A stretch of DNA of 64,000 nt from Naematelia aurantialba (Eukaryota > Basidiomycota > Tremellomycetes > Tremellales > Naemateliaceae). The notes beneath the pieces are model-generated. The model was not told the origin of the DNA. It saw nothing but the letters and a program-made list of their open reading frames with translations, and ran no database searches. This document shows positions 1-12,579 of this stretch, in pieces. Within the stretch, counting starts at the first letter, position 1, and the number at the start of each line of letters is the position of its first letter. The position numbers were made by a program, and so were the translations under genes. The DNA is taken from contig JAKFAO010000004.1 in NCBI GenBank assembly GCA_021527695.1, positions 186,001-250,000 on the forward strand, written 5' to 3'.

Positions 1-1523
1 CGTTGCTCTTCGTACCTGTCGTGTAACCTGAACAGAGACCGCAGCGGGCATGCATGGCTGGGTCCCTTGTTTCCCTCGTCGTCGTCGTCGTCGTCGTCAG
101 ATGTACTGCCAGGAGATGCCGATGACAGCGAGGTGAAGGACGCGTTGGAGACGCTGTCGTCGGGATGGATCGAAGACGGGGAGCCGGGCAGGCGGGCACG
201 GGTGTGGGCTGAGGGGGAAGGGGGCGAATCTAGCCAGTCGGAAGGCTGGACCGGATCTGTCAGTGCCGAAAGGGCTTTGGCGTCCGACGCGGCGCGCGCC
301 CTGGTCAAGGCATGAATGAGAGCGGCATCCGCCAGCGCTTCCCATGTGGCCTCCGTGGTGCCTTGTACCGAGTCCTCGGCTGGACGTCCCGCCCCGTCGT
401 CATGTGCCGAAGACTGCATCAGGTCGGATTGGACAGGGGGCAACGGCGTTTGGTCGACCTGGTCGACTTTTTCAGGGGCCGCTGCAGCGCGCCGCTTGAT
501 GTCTGGCATGTGCACGACCACCATAGCCCCCACCACTTCGGCTCGCAGCACCACCGCCTCCATCTCCACGCGCCTCGCGCGCTTCCGCCCCTCGTTGTCG
601 AGTCGCTTCGTGGCCGCCATAGATACTTTCCCAGCCACAGCCGGTAAGGCGGGGGGAAACGAGTCGATGAGCGCCATCTCTTCAGAGAACAGCCCGAGAA
701 AATCCAGGACCTGCCGAGCGTCTTCGTCGACCACGTCGGGCACAGCGGGTGTCGCCGGTTTCTGATCCTTGGAGAAGCCGTTTGAAGCTGCGAGAAAGCG
801 TCGAGAGAGGCTAAAGATAGACGTGAGGAGGCGATGGGATGGTTGCAAGGTACTCGGGGCAAAGATGGAGCCGAGGAACATCTGGTCCATCTGTACCAGA
901 TGGGGTTGAGGCTGATCGCGCCGCGAGATGATCTCCCTGACCACGAAGACGCCTCGAAGACACTCCTTGAGTGCAGCGCCCAACTCCATCCTCTCTTCCC
1001 TAGGCAGACAAGCAATGGCACTCGACCCCGCGGCGTACGCCCTCCCGAGCAAGCTGAGCGCATGGTTCTCAACGCTACTCTCGTCGGCCGAGGCGGCGGT
1101 CGTCGCCAGCTGCGTGGCGTACGCCGAGAGATCTGACAATGCCTTGCGAGCTTCCTTCAGCGTTGGAGGCTCTTGGTCTATACGCGAGGTCAAGGCGTGT
1201 ATCGAATCCAGAGAGGGCCTAGGCCGCGGGGGATCAAATGGCAGCGAGATGCCGAGGAGCCTGACCCCGGCGTACAAGGGGCCGAGAAGGGAGGCTTCAG
1301 CTCCGAGTCAGTTGCCTGTGGATGCGCAGGTCGATGGACCGGGGTGATTGGGCTCACGACGTTCTCCTGGGGAAGAGACCCCAGAGAGGATTGGGAGGTC
1401 ATGGACGGACCGTCGCGCCCGAGGCGGCTGTGTCCGAGCTGTCACGGGCTTGACCTTGACGCCTGCCTCTGGAGATCGCGATTTGGCATGGATCTTCGCC
1501 TCGGTTGCGTGTGCTCCTGGCAT
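1..1523 (-). CDS. Hypothetical protein, 3' end beyond the window
   Basis: Two exons are seen: 1523-1358 and 1300 to the left edge, joined over a 57-nt intron with a GTGAGC donor. The reading phase closes with a proline codon at the junction. The frame then stays open for about 430 codons to position 1 without a stop, so the gene is cut by the window. The middle is alpha-helical and leucine/alanine-rich (DARQVLDFLGLFSEE, near 700), followed by a basic patch (RKRARR) and a low-complexity Ser/Pro tail with a run of seven Asp. The ATG at 1523 has an in-frame TGA two codons upstream. I recognise no domain. The antisense frames are Ser/Thr-rich shadows of this gene. Confidence is good that it is coding and nil for function. 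Confidence 0.6.
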
Positions 1524-3306
1524 GTGTCACCCTGGAGCAGCTGCAGCTGCGATGAGAAGATGGCAAGTAAGTATCAGAGTGAGCGAAAAACAGTATGAGC
1601 TGCATCGTGATGAGGCCGTTGATGTCTCGTTGAACGATGAAACGCCAGGGGCCAACGGGGGGGTGGTTGTCTGTCACAGCAAGTGTGGCAGGTGGCAGTT
1701 GGTCGGGGCACGCAGTCTGCAGCAGGTTGACAATAACAGTCAAAGCGCTTTACAAACAGAGCCCCCCAAGACACACCATGTCGACTGCGACTGACTGCAA
1801 GACGACACTCACTGCCCATCGCGTGAGACGAGTGAGACAGGTAATCATGCTGCTCCGAGGTCCCCGGTTCCCGATCTGCTCGCCCCACAGCATCGCTTGG
1901 CGCCGTCTTTCCCACTCCAGGAGGCCCCCCATGAGCCCAACTTGCCCATCCCCACAAGGAACCGTAAGCGAAACGTAAAACAGTAATTTGGCACGACAAT
2001 AGACAACAGACCTGGGTAAGCTTGTTTTTTTTTTCCTCTGTTTGGGCGACTGGTTTGGGGGGGGACGTTCAGGGTTTTCTGCGCCAGAGATGAAATAAAA
2101 ATCACCCTTGGGCGATCAGCGATTGAACGGGCACGCTAACAGATCTGCAGAGATCTCCTGAGACAAGGCAGGAGTAGAGGCGCATGGGCAGGTCTACACT
2201 ACTACGGACGAGAGTGGATACTGCGGCGCACGAGAGACCAAGAGGCGCCTCTTATGAGTCGAAGATCTGTTCGCAGTGGACAACGCCAGAAGACAAGCCT
2301 AGCATCGTACTCCCCTGAGTGAGCCGTGGCTTGTCCCACTGTGTTGAGTGACGTGACCCTGGACGCCACCTTGTCGATGAGCCGTGCCGTCATTTGGGTG
2401 CCGGGCTCTCCCCCGGTGATTTTTCTCACGCCGCCCTCCAACCCTTGGACGGGACGCTCTAGTCGCCCCCTTGTGCGTGCATCGCGTCTGCCCGACCGGG
2501 TCTACTGGCAGGCGACGGGGCACTCCGAGGCGGGGATCAGGGGCCACTCGTCTCCATCCACAAACGACCACGTACGCATTGTATGCTTTTTTCGCTCAAC
2601 GTGGGAGGGGGGGCGATATTTGTCCTTGGCTGGGTGGTGTCCGGCACGCGCGGAAGCTCGGTCGTTCGACAACTCGAGGCAGCGGTTTGCTGATTTTTTT
2701 TGCGTGGCCGCAGAGCTCGTCGTGTTTCTTGCTTGTAGCACTAGTCGACTGGGCCTCCTGTGTGTGTTGTCGTGCCCAGAGTCAGCTGAGCAGCGTTTTC
2801 GCTTCTGGTAGAGTCGGTTTCCCGAATCTTGTTCTTGTTCCCCCGCCCAGGCTGGCCCAGTAGACGCACCGCCCATCGGATAGACACTTTGCAACCAGCC
2901 CGTCAGTTCGCCCGTCCGTTCGTCCTCGCTACGTCGTTGGCGCTGCGCTGCCTAGCCACCCCCCAGGTGAGTCCGCGATCGTCACAGTCGTCATCAGGTC
3001 ATCTCCCTCGCTGGCTCGGTCTAAACCAAGCTTGTCAACAACTGCGGGTCGGCGCTTCTGTTCTTCTGTCTCGCCTTTGTGGGGATCCATTCTGCCCCAG
3101 ATCGTCGTGATGGGGCAGCATACCACATCTACACCCATCCATCACCATCACAGCCCATCCTTTTGATCGGGCACGTCGTGTTCCTTGACGAGCTCCGCGG
3201 CCTCACTCTTTGGCAGCGCCGCCCGCTTTCTTGGCCGTTGCAATTCCGACCGAGACGCTCGAGACTGTCCAGCCCGTCACGCTCACGCTCGCGTGCTCCA
3301 GCTCAC
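1524..3306. promoter_or_regulatory. Divergent intergenic region
   Basis: This 1.8-kb gap separates two divergently transcribed genes and must hold both promoters. It shows T-rich and pyrimidine-rich stretches (for example around 2024-2045 and 2690-2700). A possible donor at 2965 (CAGGTGAGT) suggests a 5'-UTR intron in the rightward gene. No convincing coding exon was found. Confidence 0.4.
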
Positions 3307-6300
3307 ATGACATCGGTAGCTTGCCCATCTGGCCCCATTCCCGCCCCTCCATCACACGGCGCGACCCCGTCGTGTCCACCCCAACCAGAATCGTTCTACC
3401 CGACACCACCGCCGTCCCCCGATCTCGTCGAGGCCGAGTTCGCCGCCAATCCAGCTGGCCAGCCCGCTCAAAACTCGCAAACGCCGCACGCCGGGGCGAC
3501 CGACGAGCACCCGTCGCGCGCGACCGCACCAGTCGCAGCGGACGCAAGCGAGCCAGAACCAGTGGTTGCGGGTGGGCGAGCGACCCCGTTCCCGATCTGG
3601 CTCGATCGGCCACCGACCGCCTACATCTCGCGGTTCCGCCTCACCACGTCGCACTCGATCCTCGGGGCGCTCAGCGGAAGCAAGGTCCTCGCGCTCGAGT
3701 CGTTCCCAACCACTTGGCACAGAATGCCATATGCAGCGGCCATCGCGAGTCAAGTAGTTCCCACACCCGACGCCCAGGAGGAGGACCACGTCGAAGCGAT
3801 GCTCGGAGGACAAGGCGACTCGCCCACGCAGAACGCCAAGCTCTGGCCGCTGCGGCATCACAAGTGAGTTTGACAGGTTGCGAGGTACAAGAACCCGTCC
3901 TGACAGGGTTAGGAGCCACGAGCACGTCTCGTCGATCTTTGTCCAACCACCCACGCCGGAACGCGTAGAATCCCCAGAAGAACACCTTCCAGCCTACGCC
4001 ATCGACCAAGTAGCCTACTCCATCGACCAAGTCGCCTCAGATCGGCCTGAGAAACCCGTCGCAGGGGCCAGCTCGTCCCCTCCTCGAACTGCATCTCCGC
4101 AACCGTTGCCATCATCACCCTCCAAAAGCGCGTCCGCCTCCAAGGTCACCCTCCCCGTTGCCTTGCAGGTCCTGCCAGAGGTCCGCTCGCCTCCGCGCCG
4201 CAACATCGCAATGGCAGCCGACTCGCTGCAGATCGCCCAGCGGAGGGGCCGCAGACCGCGTCTTTTTGGCTTCACGGAAATGCCAGACAGCTCTGGCTCG
4301 TCGCCGAGCTCCTCGCGCGATGGCAGCCGCAACAACTCACCCGTCACTTCACGAAACACCTCCCCAGACCGAGAGCGGACGGCTTCTCCCCTCGCCGTTT
4401 TAACTACATCCACTACACCTTCCAGCACCCCTCCTGCCGGTCCAGCCACTTCATCTCCCGGGAACTTCATCCCTCGTCGTCATCCAGTTCGCGCACGATC
4501 AGAAACACATCTTACCACCAATCCAAGCTCATCTAATAGCACCATACCCCGTCGCCGAGATAATGGCCTAAAGCTCGACTTTGCTGGCATCATCCCTGTT
4601 ACCAATCAGCAGGAGATGCAGGCCGCTGTCATTCCGTCGCCATACTCTGCAACGTTGATCCGCAAAAAGTCTGGCGAGATTCTCAAGCCTGCATTGAAGT
4701 ATATCGGGCCGCTCGGACCGAACGGGACACCCCTGGGCGAGCAGGTCCCGCAGCCGCGCACGCGGTTCGAGTCCAAGTCGCTGCCTTCTACACCTAGTTG
4801 CCCGAAATACGTCCACTTTGATTCGCAGCTCGAGCGGGTCAAGCTGTTCCTGCACGACCAGAAACCCCAGGTCGTAAGCAGGGGTGGTAGTCCAACGCAC
4901 GAATACACCACCAGCGAAGGCGAAGAATTTCCCTTTCCCAGTACGGACGAGGAGCGAGACGATGACAAGGTGCTGCAGATCAAACTGCCCAACTTCCCCA
5001 CTTCCCATGCTCCCGACGCCGACCTCTACCTGGAGAGCCTGTATCTCGACGACGACCGACGCTCGCTGCGCGGGATCGCAGTGTGCAAGAACCTGGCGTT
5101 CCAGAAATGGGTGGCGATTCGGTTCACGTTTGACTGGTGGCAGACGACGTCCGAGGTCACTGCGACGCACAAGGACTCGATCAAGGGGGGCGCCTACGAC
5201 CGCTTTGCGTTCCAGATCAAGCTGCACGACTTCCTCGGCAAGATCGAGGAGAAGACGCTGTTCCTGGCGATCCGGTACACGACGGACGGGCGGGAGATCT
5301 GGGACTCCAACGGCGGGCAGAACTACTGGGTGCTCTTTGAGAAGACGGCGGGCGAGTCGACGCGGGCGCAGACGCAGGCGAAGCGGAGCGTGCAGCGGAT
5401 CGGGCAAGGGATGGGCAAGGCCGTCGGAGGCAAGGGCAGCCAGTGGAGCGTGACGGGCGGCGCGCAGGACGACGACCGGATGGCGGACCTGCGCGCCAAG
5501 CTGTCCAGGCTCACGGGAGACGACCTGGACTCGTCCCCGCCACAGCTCAGTCTCAGTCCCGGCGGCAAGGACCGGCACTCGTTCTCCTTCTCGCCACGGA
5601 AGAACGCGGCGTTCTCGCCCTCGGCGTCGTCACCTACGCGTACCTCGTTCTCCTCTCTCGAGCCTGCCCGATCCGACCTGCCGTCTGCCGGACCCGCTCT
5701 GGCGGCACGATACGACTTTGGCGCCTCGCTGCGCACGACCAAGGAGCGGAGGTCGTCCAATTCGCCAAACCTCCAGGGCGCGGATCTGCCAGAGGTCCGC
5801 ACCGGGTTGCTCAACTACAAGCGAAACGAAGGCCACGCCGCGACCGAGTTCTACTCGCCTCGCTTCAGCCCCAACACGCAGGTCAACGCGCCGCCCGTAC
5901 CGAATGGAAGCGGCGTCGGCGGTAGCGGTGGCGCTGGCGGTAACGGGGGTAGTGGCGGTGATTACTTCTTCGCTCCGCCGTCAGCGAGCCCGGCCTTTGT
6001 GAATTCGCCCAACGTCACCCAAGGCTTGACCATGCCAAACCTGCACGTACAGGGACCGTCGCCACCTGCTGTCGATGAGAGAGCTCCCACAGCTTCGGTG
6101 AAGGCCACAGCTTCGGTGACGGCCACAGCTTCTGTAGGTGCCACAGCGCCGAGTTCCGTCTCTTCGGACGCTCCCACGCCGACTCAGTTATCGTACGACA
6201 AGCCAGCGACCTACACTCCTCCGAACAAGGAAGTGGGAGCGACAACACCGCCTCAGCGCCCGGGAGCGAATCGGGCCCACACGTCGCCTGCGACCGTGTC

Positions 6301-6957
6301 GACTCCTCTGCCGAGTTCCGGTGCATCCAGCGGGGCGTCTAGCAAAAACTCGTCGCCGCCGGGTTTGGTGCCGTCGGGCCTCGGTTCCGTTAGCGAGACG
6401 CCTAGTGACAGCCCCAAGTCCCCGCCGGATGTATCCCTCCCCAAATGGTCGCCCACGACGCCGCTCGACGTGGACGGGAAGAGCTCCGCAGACTCGCTCG
6501 CCAACTACACTTCGTTCATCGAGCAGTGCGTTCCCTTACTTGCTCCTGTAGTCAAAGCTCGTCACTGACCAAGTGCAGATTCTGCTGGGGAGGCGCGTCC
6601 AACAGTCCCCAGAGCGACTTTGCCTCGAAGCGCTCTCACTCGACCTCATCGCTCGATACGTACTTCTCTGCTCCTGCGCAAGGGCAAGGGCATGGGCTTT
6701 CGCACTCGCACTCGCATTCGCACGGCGAGAGCGCCTTGGCGACACCGCGCGCCGCGTCGCCATTGCCATTCGCCGTCGCCACGCCAATGAGCGCGGCCAG
6801 CTCGGCGTCGAGCTATTACTCGAGCTTCTCGAGGCAGAGCACGCCGCGCCGCGCACCAGAGCACGACACGGACGACGTGGATAGCGTCGAGGATGGCCTC
6901 GGTGGATTCGGGGGCATCATGGGCCGCGCGAGCCCCACCCCGACCATCGCTTGTTAG
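3307..6957 (+). CDS. GAC1: PP1 glycogen-targeting regulatory subunit (CBM21), Gac1/Pig2-like
   Basis: Exons 3307-3863, 3907-6525 and 6579-6957 give 1184 residues. The introns are 43 and 53 nt, and the second rebuilds the codon before FCWGG. The protein would tether type-1 phosphatase (Glc7) to glycogen and glycogen synthase. A CBM21 domain lies at about residues 545-663 and shows the family pattern: FQKWVAIRFTFDWW, then DRFAFQIKL, ending in NGGQNYWVLF. About 60 residues before it sits KYVHFD, a fitting RVxF-type PP1-docking motif. The long N-terminal and C-terminal parts are Ser/Pro/Thr-rich with SP/TP sites, and a His-Ser repeat lies near 6700. At nearly 1200 residues it is larger than yeast Gac1 (about 790). 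ATG 3307 was chosen because the upstream frame (from 3079) looks untranslated. The family call is firm; which paralogue it is remains open. Confidence 0.85.
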
Positions 6958-7439
6958 CGCGGCTGGCTGGCCTCGCAAGAACATGGAGGCGTCGTGGAGG
7001 CCGGCCGTTCGGCGTCGGTGCCGTTTTGGGAGACGATTTCAATGTAGCACGAGAATTCTAATCTGCCCAGCATGTTGTTTTGCATCATATCCGGATTTGT
7101 GATCAGTTACGCATGCATATGACCTACACGTTTGTCCAGGCGCTGTAGTTCATGCGAGTGGCCATGATCCCGTGCTAGCGGCACAGTCATCACACGGCGG
7201 ACTTGGATCGAACAGTAAACTCTTCACGTAGGTAAGTACTTATCTTTGAAAACCAGATGCATCGGCCAACTCGGAGACTATGAACAGAGGCACACACGAA
7301 GGATACATTTTATGACGGAGGCAGCCTCGCAACGGCCCGGGACTTGTCTTTGTCCTCATCAAACGCGCCAGAAGGTTCTCAGTAGTTCTGTGCACGAAGA
7401 TACAAGGATTGGCCAGTATGACGCACGGACTGACTTGTT
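6958..7439. other. Convergent 3' intergenic region
   Basis: Tail-to-tail spacer between the PP1 subunit gene and the first orphan-family gene. It contains AT-richer sequence expected for 3' UTRs and poly(A) sites. No gene seen. Confidence 0.4.
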
Positions 7440-8500
7440 TCACGGGTGGGAGGAGTTATGAGGCCACGATTGCGAGGAGTTTTGCGGCCCCGATTGCGAG
7501 GAGTTTTGCGGCCCCGATTGCGAGGAGTTTTGCGGCCACTGCAGCGAGGAGTTTTGCGGCCACTGTAACGAGGAGGTTTGCGGCCCCGATTGCGAGGAGG
7601 TTTGCGGCCACGGTAGCGATGAGGTTTGAGGCCACTGACGATTGCGCTGAGCCACATCTGCCATCATCAAGGTGACGTCCGCCTGTTGGCCGGCTGCCGA
7701 CCGTTGCTGGTGGCGCCACGCCCAGTAGTTTTGGTAGCGGGCTACGGCCGTAGCCTCAGCCTGGGCGGGGGACTGATACAGGCCGAGGGGGCGGAGACTG
7801 AGCGCGGCCCCGTTGGGGGCGCTGTTCTCCAGGCTCAAGATGGTGCGGACTGCTGCAAATGTGTTTGTGATGACTTGCATTTCCATGTTTCTGGACGGGC
7901 CGGCGGCTGCCTCCCACGCAGTCATGCACAGGTTTTGCACAAAGTCGCTTGTATCCTTCGGGACCGGCGGGTTATCGGGTCGCGAGAGGAAGTAAGTTTC
8001 GAAGATGTGGTCCACGTACAGGAGCTGTCGTTCGATCACCTTGAGGTATTGATACTCAGTGTTGAGCTTGGGGTCATCGCGCAGGTGGTGAAGCGTAAAC
8101 AGCTCGGTATACCGGGTAAGGGCAGTCTGGACATTGTCTATTGCGTTCTGCAGGGCCCCCCCTAAGGGGACCCGCACGTCGTATGCCGTGCTATTCCGGT
8201 ATGTTTCCCAGACGAGTGTGCGGGTTCCCGTGGTCACCATGGAATCAATCTGCTCCCAGACTGGAGCATCTGTACTTGGAAGAAGCGCGGTGATCAGTGC
8301 CCATACCCTTCCCTAACTGGGGCGCGGAGCTAGTTGGTAACGGAGTGGCAAAACTCACCTGAGGGGCGCTGCATGAAGAGACCGCTGGTCATTTCGCGAT
8401 ACTGCTGGCGCCGGTAGCTGGCGAGAGTGGTTTCCAACTGGGACTGCTCGTTTCGGAGCTGTCTGATAGTCTCCGCCATCTCGGGAGGAAGAGAAGTCAT
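7440..8500 (-). CDS. Orphan-family member A (repeat-tailed)
   Basis: Exons 8500-8359 and 8269-7440 give 323 residues over an 89-nt phase-1 intron. Exon 1 is a short helical segment (MAETIRQLRNEQSQLETTL). Exon 2 opens with D-A-P-V-W-E, like the other members, and contains AWEAAAGPSR at about residues 150-160, which matches AWRRYSTPSR in member D. The last 65 or so residues are eight copies of an 8-residue Gln/Ser/Trp-rich unit (WPQTSS.. or GPQNSS..) made by a 24-bp tandem repeat. There is no signal peptide, membrane segment or known domain. The start ATG at 8500 is the only one in frame with the splice phase. Homology to its neighbours is inferred from gene structure and weak motifs; function is unknown. 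Confidence 0.65.
7450..7641. repeat. 24-bp coding minisatellite, about 8 copies
   Basis: The unit GATTGCGAGGAGTTTTGCGG + CCCC (24 bp) and variants recur head to tail. It is a multiple of three, so it stays in frame and encodes the Gln/Ser-rich tail of the overlapping minus-strand gene. Confidence 0.9.
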
Positions 8501-9073
8501 CGCTGCTATTGGTGTTCTGTGGTGAGGCGAAATGAATTGGGATGAGGCGAAGAAAGAAATGGAGGCGAAAGAAATGTGCAGTCTGTCAGCGGTGGCAACG
8601 AGTCTTAACCAGACGCAACGTCCCACCGGGGGGTGAAAGAAGACTGCCGCCTTTGTGTGGAAAGAAGGCCGCTGCCTGTGTATGACTAAGCCACGACCCA
8701 CGTTTGTGAGACCTCTACCAGTTGAATTCTCAGCGCCACACGATCGCCGGTTCAATGGGAAGCGCCCCAGCCTCTTCAAGTCTTCTGGCGCCGCGGACGG
8801 TACTGTCACGGCAGTGCTAACCAGTACACTACAATGGCTTGGCTCAAAAGGCTCAATATTCAACCTGCCGACTCAGGTTGAATCTGGTTATATACTAGCC
8901 TGGACCAAAGACGGCGAAGGGTTGTCATTCCATGACAGGTACCCGCCTGTCAATGAGACACGTCCCGGACACCTTGAGCATGTAGAGTCAAACCACCCGA
9001 GATATATGATATTCATGTGTCCAGAGCATGTCATTACTGTCTACCCACACCTGCTGTTCATCGGTTTCATTTC
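8501..9073. other. Intergenic spacer in the orphan block
   Basis: Holds the promoter of member A and the 3' flank of member B. There is a purine-rich stretch near 8530-8575. No exon recognised. Confidence 0.3.
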
Positions 9074-10060
9074 CTACGCCTCGTGCTCTGTTGCCGATAG
9101 TAGAGTCGAGTGGTATTTCGACGACAGGTACTCTGAGTAATTCTCGGCAAATTTGGCCATGATCAGGACCTCTACTCCAGCTATACGATCACGGTAAGCT
9201 TCCTCGTCCTCGCCAACGCGCGTCGGAAGTTCCTTGTCCCACAGCAAGTTGAGGTACTCTGTGACGTCTGCCCTGACCGCATGGTGGTCTCGCGGGCCCA
9301 ACATGAGATCTAATCCGTTCCCACGGTTTTTCTCCATTTCTGTCCAGCATTCGACCTCGTCTATGAGGCTTACAAGGCGCGCCATTGTGCCGCGACGAGC
9401 GTCTCCGTGCAGCCCCCTTTGTGCTATCTCCGAGCGCCGGAGAATTTCCTCGTGCATCTGTATTTCCCGTAGGTCAAACAACGAGCCGCCACTGGGATCC
9501 CACCTTCGTTCTGCGGCGTCTAAGAAGCTCACCGTCGCCCTCCACAGGTCCACGGTGGCGGTACCAAGGCTGTCGTCCCCGTAGTAACTCATGTGAGGTG
9601 TGTATCGGGCCTGTATGGCCTGATACTTGCGTTTCACGGCTTGGAGCGATTCCAGCGTTTCGTCGTAGCAATCATCTTCAGGCTCTTCCGGCAGATCGGC
9701 GGCCTCCTGGCCCGTGCGGACTGCTTCGGTGTAGGCGGACAAGGCCACGTATCGGTGCTGTGAGCCGTGGGTGAGGCGCGTCCATAGGCTGTCAGCGTCC
9801 TCGATAGTTTCTGGAGCGAGAGTGTGAGCGTTCGGGTTCAGGCACTATGACTATGAGGAGGGAGGAGACTCACGTTGCTCAGGGGGGACCTGGTACAGGG
9901 CGCAAATGAGGCTCTTGTTGAACACCGTAGTGGCGTCTCTGAGGACATGGTCCGCAGCTCTCAGCTGACCCAAGGCTTCTTCATACGAGAGCTCCTCTCG
10001 CGTCTCCGGCGGGGCAGTTTGAAAAACTGTGGAGGCACCGGATGCGATCCTACGGTTCAT
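9074..10060 (-). CDS. Orphan-family member B
   Basis: Exons 10060-9874 and 9810-9074 give 307 residues over a 63-nt phase-1 intron (GTGAGT...CCAG). Exon 1 ends in SLICALYQVPPEQ, the family boundary motif. Exon 2 starts T-I-E-D-A-D-S-L-W. Near the C-terminus the motif DHHAVRADVTEYL is followed by a Glu/Asp-rich loop, an AY pair and an amphipathic helix. Members C, F and the pseudogene share this arrangement. The protein is acidic and predicted all-helical, with no signal peptide or membrane span. Continuous translation of exon 2 upstream of 9748 shows the first ATG must lie in exon 1. Function unknown. Confidence 0.68.
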
Positions 10061-11042
10061 CGAGTTGGTAGCAAGTACTTTGTGAATGAGAGGTTGGGTA
10101 GGAGGGTGATTTCCTGATGGAGTAATGGGGTCATGCCTTTCCCAGGGACAAAGGCTCGCCACCTTTGTTCAAGAGAAGAAGTCGGTCCCCGACCTGGGAC
10201 GTAGGATACTGCAGGAGGCAGCCACTTTGGCCTGTAGGATCCGCGAATCTGACAGTGGTGCAAGGAGACACAGGCCAATGTACATCTGGTATCGTTTCAT
10301 CAGAAAGGATACATATCCTGAATCAGTACCGACCACTGACGTCACCACCAGAGTCGAAAAGTTGACCAAGAGTCCCCACGTTCACCTCCCTTGCCTTCGA
10401 ATACAGACCTGAATGGGCTTTCAGTCGCACTTTTCAGTCGCACCTGAACAGATTTACAGTGCCAACAACATGACATCCTTTGGATGGGTTGGTGGCAATT
10501 TTTACCCGTGGTACGTGTCTGATTGAGCTCCTGTAGTCGGGCTGGTCGCCTCCCATAGAATGGACTGGGGCCCATAGTCGGTGTTGTAGTTCATTTCCGC
10601 GAAATACATACTATCTCCCAGTCCGTGCGCTGTCTCTATCCGGAAGAGTAATCAAGGTCCTTGTCCTGACGGACTCAAATTCGATGGCTGCTTCATCAGA
10701 ATGAAGGAAGCCGCCACGTTGCTCAAATTATAGAAAGAATGTGCAAACTTCCCCTGTGACTCTCAGTGATAACAGCACTCCATCTAAAGGGGCGCGAATG
10801 CTCGGCCGAGTTGGGTTACCAGGTGGCACACCGTCTCTCTTTCAAGGACGTACTGCGCCTCCCTGACATGGTTGAAACGGGTCCAGTAACCGGGTTGATC
10901 ACAGGAAATGTATGACGGAGAGGCACAAGAAGACGTCACAGAAGAAAGTGTCTACCTCATACGACGTAGTCGCATACCGACAAGTAGGCTGAAACCTCGT
11001 GCCCAGTCCACTGGTGCAGCTCCCTAGCTTCGTGGTGCCTTC
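10061..11042. other. Gene-free 1-kb spacer in the orphan block
   Basis: No exon with supported splice sites was found on either strand. Short open frames lack coding character. It could contain an unrecognisably decayed family copy, given the spacing of the neighbouring genes. Confidence 0.3.
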
Positions 11043-11917
11043 TCAGACAGATTCTGGGTACACATAGCTGTTCGTTAGTTTTTCGAGCAGTCTCATGTCC
11101 TCCCTGAACAGGCGGGCTTGGTAAGCATCATCGCTCTCAAACGTCAGTTTGGGAGCGACACTCCTCCATTCGGCATCAATAAAGTCGCGAACGTGGGTCC
11201 GTACGGCGTCATGGTCTGCTCCGCCGAACACGGAGGCCAAGGCGCCATCGTACTTCCAATTTGTGAGTGGGCCCCCCCAGGTGGCCTCTTGTACCTCTGT
11301 CAGCAGGATATCAACGTAGAGCTTGAGTGCGGACTTGACATCCGCCGTCACAGCATGGTGTGACGAGACGATCATTTCCCGAATGAGAGCCTTGTCAAAC
11401 ACTGTAGAAGTTGGAGCGTCACCGCCTCTAAATATATTCTCGAGACGCAACACGCCGAGCGAGGTCTCGTAAAGTTTCCGAAGAGTCACCGACCTGCCCG
11501 AACGCTGCTGCTGATCCTCGTCATCTTGCATCCAGCTCAGGAGCTTTTCGTGATTGTGGATCGCTGTTGGTAGCTCATATCCTGCACTGTGCATCAGGGC
11601 TTGTTGGCTGCTCCCTTGTCTTTCCGCAGCGTACCGCCACTGAGTGTTCTGGCTGATTGACATCCAGGACGGCTCGGCGCTGGTCCCGCTGCGATCTGTC
11701 AAGCAGAGTCAGCGGCGAGTCAACCAACAGCTGTAATCTACCTACCTCTGCTCAGTGAGGTTGGATAGCATGCGTAAACGATTTCCGCATCGCTCCTTCC
11801 CACTGCAGCCATGTATTCTCCTGTGGCTGTCCCGAAAGCCCGAAACATCTCACCCGCAAGAGCTTCACGGCTTCCCTGGGGGAGTTGCAGAGCGATCTGA
11901 TCCAGTGTCAGAGACAT
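11043..11917 (-). CDS. Orphan-family member C
   Basis: Exons 11917-11746 and 11695-11043 give 274 residues over a 50-nt phase-1 intron (GTAGGT...GACAG). Exon 1 ends with EIVYACYPTSLSR, matching the family boundary motif, and the split codon gives Asp, as in members A and F and the pseudogene. Exon 2 carries DHDAVRTHVRDFI followed by ESDDAYQARLF and a final helix. The DH-x-AVR-x(2)-V spacing equals that of member B. It is soluble, helical and has no recognised domain. The frame-compatible ATG at 11917 gives a typical exon 1 of 57 codons. Confidence 0.68.
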
Positions 11918-12579
11918 GTGTATGCTTTCTCAACGCAGGACCAGTGCAGTTCTTTGTCAAATGGGAGGGAACGCTGATCAATCTGGAAGAGGAAAGAGTA
12001 GCGACCGGGACAGAGAGCTCCCACATATATGCCCCCGACGGACAAAAGATGCCAAACAGGTAAAACTAAAGATTTCAACAGGTAGAACGGCAGTCTTCCA
12101 TTCAAGCAAAGAGCGCCTTCGGGTCTAGACTTCTAGGGCCAAAAGGTTAACGGCGGAAGCTCGGCCATACGTGACGGGCTTGAACGGGCTCATGGACTGG
12201 CGTGGAATGGAACGAATACAGACAGCACAGCGTACCTTTGACGAGCGCCAAACTACCTATTTTACAATCTTATGCGATGTGTCCAGCGGGATTGTTCCCG
12301 AATCTACGGCCACACGGATGGGGATTCTGCCACTCTTGTTGGTCCGTGCGTGGTCGGATCTCCGAGTGATTTTAGCAAGCGTGTTGCCTGACTCGGCATC
12401 GATGGAGAAGAAATTAGGGAGGTAAGATAGATTGCAATACAGCGGAATTCGTGCTTTCACGAAGAGGACAAGATCTTTCGCCCAAGTGTCGAAATCATTC
12501 CGACTGTACAGGTGTAAAGTCAACTGACGTAGAAGTGGCACTCTACGCAACTTCGGCCCCAGCGGGAGCTTCAGCTGCC
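11918..12579. other. Spacer, possible degenerate family tail
   Basis: On the minus strand a 97-codon open frame (12550-12257) has no ATG start. It includes NDFDTWAKDLVLFVKARIP, which faintly echoes the C-terminal motif of the neighbours. It may be a decayed copy or chance. The rest is featureless. Confidence 0.25.

Noticed and set aside
1573..1999. Minus-strand frame upstream of the first gene, thought to be an extra 5' exon
   Set aside because: An acceptor-like TCGCAG exists near 1550, but no donor in phase was found and the sequence lacks coding character.
4568..5578. 336-codon open frame on the minus strand
   Set aside because: It lies antisense to the CBM21 region of the PP1 subunit gene. 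Its Arg/Leu-rich composition is what the complement of that GC-rich coding strand gives.
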